This document shows, in pieces, positions 56,285 through 64,000 of a stretch of DNA of 64,000 bases. The DNA is from Microvelia longipes (taxonomy: Eukaryota > Arthropoda > Insecta > Hemiptera > Veliidae). The DNA is taken from positions 24,388,983 to 24,452,982 of the forward strand of contig JACMZG010001863.1 of assembly GCA_018340805.1 (NCBI GenBank). The letters run 5' to 3'. The position numbers and the translations under genes are program-made. The notes beneath the pieces were generated by a model that was given only the letters and a program-made list of their open reading frames with translations, was not told where the DNA came from and did not search any database. Position 1 is the stretch's first letter, and each line of letters opens with the position of its first letter.

Positions 56285-56362
56285 CGCTCGCTCCCCCCCC
56301 CCCTCCGGCCGTCAATTTTTTTAATGTGCCTCCTCCAGATCTCTTGGTTGGATACGCCACTG
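56285..56362. mobile_element. Decayed end of a hAT MITE
   Basis: GGTTGGATACGCCACTG ending at 56362 is a diverged form of the terminal repeat of the 60898 element, with the same neighbouring run of C (56292 onward). No second end or duplication found. Confidence 0.5.
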
Positions 56363-57203
56363 ATTAAAGGTGGTTCACTAGCTGCGTGGTCAAGTAGTTG
56401 TTTTTAAATTTCATAGGTATACGATTTTTTAAAACCAACTTATATAATAGTCATGTGGAAAAACTGTTGAGAATGGGGCCAAAGTTAATTTAAAATATGT
56501 ATTGGAAAATAAATTAAATACAAATTGATTATTTAAACTGGCTTTTGGCAATATAGAGACATACATGTTACACAAAACTTGTGTAACATACAAATTTGTT
56601 GGAAATTTGAGCCTGCGAGGCCATGGTACGACACATTACTTGCAGGAAATGCGCCTTTATGTTGGAATCGACAAGAAATTTGTCGTTTTAAATGTATTAT
56701 TTTGTTTCTTAACTAAATTCCAGTTAAAGTCAAGAAAAATTGTAAAGGCAGGTAGTGTCTACTAGAAATTCTAGAATCGTACGTAGTTCTGGTAGACTTA
56801 AAACAATTTAGAAGGATGTAACAGAACATTTCATTGAAAAGACAAGTGTTTAGTGGAATCCAATGGTAGGCTTGGTTAGAGGTAATATCTGACTCCCACC
56901 CCAGCATGGGAATAGACGAGACGCGTACCCCAGAACCATTCCGGTTTCTAGCTGCGTCGTGTGCATATCGTCTTCATGAACTTCTATATTCAATATTGCA
57001 ATTTAAGTGTTAATTTTAATTGTAACATTTTTTGTGCGTTTTCGTTGATTGAGCTGTGAAGTGCTTTTTTATGTGAACAAAGATAATAATTGTAATAGTA
57101 AACATAATAATTGTAAATATGGCATATTATTAAAATGATTGTTGTAAAATATCATATTTATTAACTTTTGAATTTGATTAAGTCAATAAATATAAATGTT
57201 TGA

Positions 57204-57470
57204 TATACAGGGTGGTCCAAAAGTCTCCACTCCCCTTCTTAAATTTTGAACCGTTTGACATAATTTAATGAAACCTGGGGTACTTTTCTTTAGGAAAGGG
57301 AACTTCGTTTTGTACAGGTTTTTGGGGAAAATGTAAAAAAGTAAATTGGAAGTGTTTTATTGCACATTTTGGATTCTAGAGAATACAAGACATTTAGCCT
57401 ACACCTGAAGTTAACTACACCATCAAAACGAAGTTCCCTTTACACATATTCGATTATGTCAAACGATTCA
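57204..57470 (+). repeat. TACAGGGTGGTC element, copy 2 with foldback tail
   Basis: Starts TATACAGGGTGGTCCAAAAG and shares copy 1 sequence; near 57413-57470 a short inverted piece of the same family (ATCAAAACGAAGTTCCC) returns, so this copy folds on itself. Family not identified. Confidence 0.7.
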
Positions 57471-57715
57471 TTCGCTGCATTCATTAAAGTTAATTGAACT
57501 TGTTTATATATTTTGTATTTTTTAATGATGATCTTTTGATAATTGCATAATTTTCCGTATGATATATTTGTGTAATGTTCTTTTTCAATTTTTAATAAAA
57601 ATTTGATGTTATAACAGTTCTGTTTTTTATATAAGTTACAAAACACCTCCATGGACTTGGAATATTGTATGTTTTATTTACTATTTTCACTACACCTGCA
57701 CTATTTCATTTCACT

Positions 57716-57942
57716 AGTGTCAGATGTGCACTTAGTTTGTGGCTAAGTGTTTATGATTATTAATTAATGTTTATATTTAACAAAGATATGCGTACATTTG
57801 TTCCATGTATAGATATTTGTGATATTTGTTTTTTCAGTTATCTAAATGTAGCAAATGTACCTATTCTTTGTTAAATATAAACATTAATCAATAGTTAACG
57901 ATAAGCCACTAAACTAAAAAAACTAAGTGCACATCTGACACT
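57716..57942. mobile_element. 227-bp palindromic MITE
   Basis: Arms AGTGTCAGATGTGCACTTAG and exact complement at the far end; the interior is also inverted (TAATGTTTATATTTAACAAAG and complement). Flanks allow either a TA or an ACT duplication, so Tc1/mariner is possible but not settled. Confidence 0.7.
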
Positions 57943-58561
57943 ACTAAAATGAAGGATCTACTGGCAAATTAGTAAAGGCAACTACAATGTATAGTAGATA
58001 CTCTAGGAGGTCTCTACTATAGTGTAGTATAATCTACCAAAAAGTGTACCAGATCCTACTGCAATAGAAGTAGTAGTAACCAGAAAGTATAGTAAAACAT
58101 ACCAGAAAGTATAGTAGGACTTACCAGAAAGTAATGGTAGTAGCAAAAATTTACAGTATAAACTACCAGAAGGTTAATGGGGCAACTAGAATTTATAGTA
58201 GTTTAGTTACTATTACGTTGGGACCAACTAAATATATAATTTGCACTTAACCAGAAAAGTCCATATTGGAGTAAAATTTCACTGGGTCTAACTAAACAGA
58301 GAGTTGGGGGTAACTGAAAAATCAGTTACATCAGTAATAATCACCAACTATTTATAGTTAAGATCACTAGAATTTCCAATAAATGCATAGTCATAACTAC
58401 TAAACCCCTCAACTGAACAGTTTAGACAAATCCTATAAACTCTCCTAACTATTTTCATTTAGCAGACCCAGCAAACATTTAGTCGTCCTTGGTTTTTCTA
58501 GAAATTTAGGTTAAACCCAATGTTTTTTCATTGTGAGATGCCAGAAATTTTTCTCAGTGTA

Positions 58562-58660
58562 TGGTAGGTAGTATCAAACTATTATAGATAGTCCCAGACA
58601 CTGGTAGATAGTACCAAACAACTGATAGATAGTTTTAGTATCCCAAAAAGCATTAGTTTT
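58562..58660 (+). repeat. Degenerate minisatellite copies right of the TA-flanked element
   Basis: TGGTAGGTAGTATCAAACTA and AGATAGTCCCAGACACTGG match the 54870 array, and TTAGTTTATAA after it also matches 54792. They look like the other half of an array interrupted by the insertion. Confidence 0.7.
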
Positions 58661-60889
58661 AGTTTATAAGTATAAATGCCTCGGTTTTAGAGGGTTTGCT
58701 CTTACTACCTGGTGGCTCTTATTTTTTTTTTATTTAATGTTATAAAAATGTCCATTTTCTGTTCCAGCATTGCCTTGGTACCTTCTTAAATGCCTAAACA
58801 AGTAATAGGAAATAGACCGTCTCAGAAAATATGATGATTTAAAATTAACAAGAATTATAAAAGAAAATGTCCTCTGTATTCAGCTTATTAAGGCAATCGC
58901 CCCACTGTGATTCCCATGTCCTATTCGAGAAAACCCTCGCTTTGTAACTTTAGACCATTGCCAAAAATATAGAAAAGAATAAAGTCCTCGTCAAAATCCT
59001 ATGCTAAAATTCCTCTGTGTTAGTTAAAATGTTAAGTAAGATATAAAATACTATTTCTCAGGATTTTTAAATAATTAGTTTTATTTGTATAACCTACATT
59101 ACTGCATTTTTACAACAATAGAAAAATAAAAATTATATTATGTCTGATACTTCTATCTTTTTAGTACAACAAAACATTTTTTCAATCTATAAAATAATGA
59201 ATATACGTTATATAAGACGGATTGTGTCGTGGCTGGTGTGTGTTTGAACTGGTGGCACGAGGGGACGTGAATAATCTTACAGTTTTACGCTCAAGCCTAA
59301 TAATATTACGTTATTAATTTTATGAATACTCAAAAAAACGTGACAACTTTGTATAACAACAATGTCTTAATAAAATGAATAACAAGGGTTAAATAAATAT
59401 TATTTTTCTTAATTTTAACAAGATTTTCCCTTATCAGATTAAATTTAACTATAGTATTTTAATATTAATACTCTTAAATTACATTTTTGCAATAGATAGA
59501 ATCCTTAAAATTTCCACGTGTAAACAATAGGAAGGATATAGAATATTATTAAAGCAAGAAAAAAAAAAAATCTATTATATGGATACAATAAAAATAAATG
59601 GAAAACATCAGCCTTCTTTAACAAAAATATCTATCCTAACAAACAATAACTTTTTTTATTACTTTATTTATTTTTTCAAAGATAAAAAATAGTACAACCC
59701 TTAAAGATAAATAAAGATTTATGCTAAAACATGCTACCAATTATGGAACTAAGCTTATCTTTAAATTGCGTTTCACTAAAAGCCCCCTCCCCAACGGCTT
59801 GCAATTTAAGTTAATATGACTCAAGAACCGTGCTGGCCATAGCTGTTGTTGAGGTCTTGTTGGCGTCAGAACACTTTGAATTAGCATTAGATGTAATTTT
59901 TATAAAAAAAGAAAATTGCTTATACATCCCTACACCTGACTTTTTGATTGTCCAGGATTTGAGGATCCTGAAACTTGAACAATTTATAAAAAACGTACGT
60001 GACAAATGTTTTCTTCTTTTCGTGCTTATCATAGGAATAGGGAATAATAATGACTTGTTTCAATCTATTAATGATTTCAGAAAAATAGGCCTCAAATCAA
60101 GCTCAAAATTATAATTACAACAGAGTCATATGACTCTCTTATAAAATAACGTTTGGAATTAAAACTTATATATAACTAAGGATCATAGTAGCTAGAAAGA
60201 AACCATCAAGCTAGAAAGAGAGAATCATCGCTAGAAATCGTAGCTAGAAAGAATCATCGTAGCTCAGAATCATGATTATTCAGCATAAGATAAAATTAAT
60301 CACTTCTGATTATTGAATAATCGTTATGATAACTAGACGTCTTTATTGTTTTTATAATCTAAGCAGGGTGTGAATGAACTTAGGTAAAAACAGTTGGATC
60401 CACTTGTAGCTTTCTCTTATTCAATAGAAAAACAAACCATTAATCGTGTAATGGCATTCAATTCATATAATGTTTAATCTTTTGATTAATATTAATGATG
60501 ATTTTAATCAGTTTGTAGAACTAGATGTCATACACTGGATATAATAGAAGACAAAACATTTTGACAAGTCAAAGTATTACCTCATAGGCAAGAGGCATCT
60601 TATCTTGAAAATTATGTACTAAAACTTATTTTTAGGTCCTATTTATATTGTTGTAAATTAAGAAGATTACTAAACATTTAATTAATCTCAAGTTGTCACT
60701 ACATACCAAACCTAACCGACAATATATTTACAATTTGGTCGTTTTTGAAACGAGGTTTGAGAGATCAATCAAACAAAAATTTTATTGTTTCACGAATAAA
60801 AAAATAACTTTTTATAGGATAAGATAAAAAATGTTAAAATGTGATCAACTTCAAGTCAACAATAAGGGAAGATAAGGCGATCTAACATG
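58661..60889. other. Intergenic, one weak exon candidate
   Basis: Minus-strand 59816-59968 is open after a TTTCAG acceptor and ends SKCSDANKTSTTAMASTVLE then SY and TAA; nothing upstream supports it. 60185-60265 has degenerate GCTAGAAAGAATCATCGTA repeats. Confidence 0.3.
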
Positions 60890-60897
60890 ACAACAAT

Positions 60898-61389
<492 letters not shown>

Positions 61390-61397
61390 ACAACAAT

Positions 61398-62455
61398 TAA
61401 CGCATGAAGCTACTGTGTATGTTTATACTTCTTGAAAATAAATATTTGTTTTTTGCATAGAAAGTATAATACTAAATGGAAAATTTAAATACAATTTCGA
61501 ATTGAAAATTACATATTTCATGTTCATGACGCTACATTATTCAGGATTTAGTTTATGTTCCTCATGATAACAACTTTCACTGTTATTTATTCATATTATA
61601 AATATGGAAGAAAAATAAGCTTGGCTCTGGATAAATAAGAAAATGTTAAAAATTCTGATGATTGGGTATTTTGTATAAAACACTCTTTCGTTTAATGCCC
61701 CCTTTTTGATTAAAAACGAGAAAAACATTGAACATTTTATCTTATTTTTACAAAATCTATTTTAGATTATTAAATAAGATTTTTTTTTTGAGGACATGCA
61801 TACAGCTTTTACGGTATTTCTTATGAACAGTATTTATAATAATAATTATTTACAATTAGTATTCTGAATAACTAGTAAGTTGTATTTTTATGAAGTGATT
61901 TAAGTGCAAAAGCAAACAGCAAAATATTCAGGGGGCCTAAGTTACTGGTAAACCTTGTTTTTCATTTTGAAAGAAAAACAGTAGGTTTATTTTATAAAAT
62001 TTGGAAAGGGGCCAACTGGTAATATTTGGGAGAGCCCCATTTAAGCTTCCCCTGTCCATCTATGCTAAGTAATGTCTTATGGTAGAAAAGAGCAATTTAA
62101 TGTTTTTGGTGCTAGCGAATGTTAATGGTGATTTTTTTTATAATATTCCTTTATTTTAAATAAATTTAAGTACAAAATAACTGACTCTATGATTTAAAGT
62201 AATGTCAATTTCAACATTCTTATTTAACATGCAAATTTATTCATTTATTACATAAATATTGCAGATCAGCACATAGGAAAATACTATCTGCTGTAAGACA
62301 TTAGTCTTGTGCTGCAAAGAGGATGTTGTTTTCTTATACTAATTTAAAGAAACATCTAGTCATCTATCTTTCAGCACTATGTTCTTTGAAATATATATAT
62401 CTTCATAAGAAATGTTCCTATTTCCCACTAAAATAATTTTTTGTTAAATTTCGAC
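61398..62455. other. Intergenic, nothing recognised
   Basis: AT-rich sequence between the hAT MITE and the LINE fragment; no gene or repeat seen. Confidence 0.4.
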
Positions 62456-62728
62456 TTATAAGGATTTTAAATATGTGTTATATTGTGTATCAATAAGAAT
62501 AGTTCTAATTTTGTTTTTGTAATTTTCTTTCGTTATATTAAAATTTATGTTATCTGGTAGTTCATTGTACAGTTTTGCGGATGTGTACTTCCAATGTCTT
62601 TGCCCCAAGGTTGTTTTCACTGAAGGTTCTAATAGAGTATTCTTTTTTGCTGCCCTGGATACACCAGAAATTCTTTTACCAGATTTATTATGTTTATAAA
62701 GGAAGATAAGAGATGTCATTTGCCACAT
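62456..62728 (-). pseudogene. LINE ORF2 C-terminal fragment
   Basis: An open 90-codon stretch ending at a natural stop. The segment KTTLGQRHWKYTSAKLYNEL, then PDNINF and YKNKIRTIL, matches the usual end of non-LTR retrotransposon ORF2 (aromatic-K-x-A-x-LWN-LP, then FK..L). Upstream RT domains are absent, so it is a 5'-truncated copy. Confidence 0.65.
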
Positions 62729-62914
62729 AAACTCAATATTAAGAATATTTGATTTTAAACACTTAACACTTAAGATGTCTCAGAAAACTTAACAAATAAA
62801 ATGCTTAACAGTATCGAATGCTATTAATGCTTTTAGCAAATTAACAAAGAAAAAATAAGCTTATGAGGTTGGAGTTATGGAGAGGAAGAGTGGAGAAGAT
62901 AGATTTTTTAAAAG

Positions 62915-63240
<326 letters not shown>

Positions 63241-63457
63241 CAAACATTTTAAATAAATCACATTTAAATAAATGTTTAGGTCAAGCTGGAATTGTTATAC
63301 ATGTACTACTACATGGTTAAAAAACATAGAAGTTACATTAAATTATTAGTATTAGGTACGGTGTTATTGATTGACATATATAACATAATGTAAACAAATC
63401 ACGTTTTTTGACTAATACATTATAAAAATTTTCTAATACGATATTAGCAATAATACG

Positions 63458-63526
63458 ATATTATTGGTTTATATAAGTGACATACTGCCACGATGGCAGT
63501 ATGTCACTTATATAAACCAATAATAT
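63458..63526. repeat. Perfect hairpin, 33-bp arms, 3-base loop
   Basis: Left arm 63458-63490 (ATATTATTGGTTTATATAAG...) and right arm 63494-63526 are exact complements around CGA. Preceded by a short direct repeat AATACGATATTA. Confidence 0.95.
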
Positions 63527-64000
63527 GAGGAACTGATAAAGCGCCGAAGATGTCAAAGGGATTGGTTTAATCTAATGCTATGATATCCATACAAAAACGA
63601 ATATTGTTTTTTGCTTGCACTTGGTACACTGTCTTCAATATAACATTTATCGTATTAAAGCTTTAACTTAAATTGTCCATACTACTTACTATGGATAACG
63701 CTGTTAACCTTGAAACTAAAATGAGAAAACTATCTCACTAAAATAACTCTCACTGATCCAGTGACATAATCCCATCCAGGAGGCACTGGCACCAAACAAA
63801 ATATCTCGGAATAGCTTTCTCCTGGAAATACACCTATTCACAAACACATTTCCGAACATCTCTTCTTGTAGTCAAAGATTTGTATTTCTTAATATCCGGT
63901 CCTGGGAAAAAATATGCGGACAGTGATTGACAACTTGAACGGATTTTTATTATGGAATTTATAAACAAAGTTTATATAAAAGCTACTATTTTATTCATAC

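Larger units (their letters stand above)
55408..58559. mobile_element. 3.15-kb TA-flanked inverted-repeat element with nested insertions
   Basis: Ends CACTGAGAAAAAT (55408-55420) and its exact complement (58547-58559), each followed outward by TA (55406-55407, 58560-58561). The interior has no transposase ORF; it contains inverted pieces at 56100-56284 and 57204-57400, the hAT end at 56285, a MITE at 57716, and degenerate short repeats with ACTACTATAG-like words at 57960-58200. Both flanks are copies of the same minisatellite. Confidence 0.6.

Overview
The window is AT-rich eukaryotic DNA with spliced genes, very long introns and many transposable-element remnants. The encoded proteins (a kinesin-3 of the KIF14/Klp38B type) and the mobile elements (a Ty3/gypsy element primed by tRNA-Ser, hAT and Harbinger MITEs, RTE-like LINE fragments) fit an arthropod, most likely an insect. 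The order cannot be fixed from this sequence. There is one assembly gap of 295 Ns.

Main gene: a kinesin on the minus strand. Its start codon is at 42012, and eleven coding exons can be joined in frame with GT..AG introns down to 527. The gene then runs off the left edge. The eleven exons give 883 codons: a Thr-Pro-rich N-terminal extension of about 190 residues, a complete motor domain with intact nucleotide-binding motifs, and a long coiled coil. The first nine introns are 0.5-4.5 kb. Intron 10 (1687-27229) is about 25.5 kb.

Inside intron 10, on the opposite (plus) strand, I find what looks like an unrecognised small nested gene. It has two alternative first coding exons (3853-3955 and 14157-14247), a shared middle exon (20840-20939) and a terminal exon (22978-23062). 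All junctions are phase-compatible and give proteins of 95 or 91 residues. This is the most interesting item in the window.

Intron 7 carries a Ty3/gypsy LTR element (30418-34188) on the plus strand, with a 5-bp target duplication, a tRNA-Ser primer site, a gag ORF and a broken pol. Intron 4 carries a foldback element whose arms contain a hammerhead-ribozyme-like core. Intron 2 carries a perfect 48-bp palindrome.

From about 42 kb to 64 kb I see no gene I can support. The stretch holds a Harbinger-type MITE (50080-50193), a 69-bp minisatellite split by a 3.15-kb TA-flanked inverted-repeat element (55408-58559), a hAT MITE filled with a TA array (60898-61389), a LINE 3' fragment, a perfect 33-bp-arm hairpin (63458-63526), and several copies of a dispersed repeat family often joined to TA microsatellites. 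At least thirteen long TA arrays are spread over the window.
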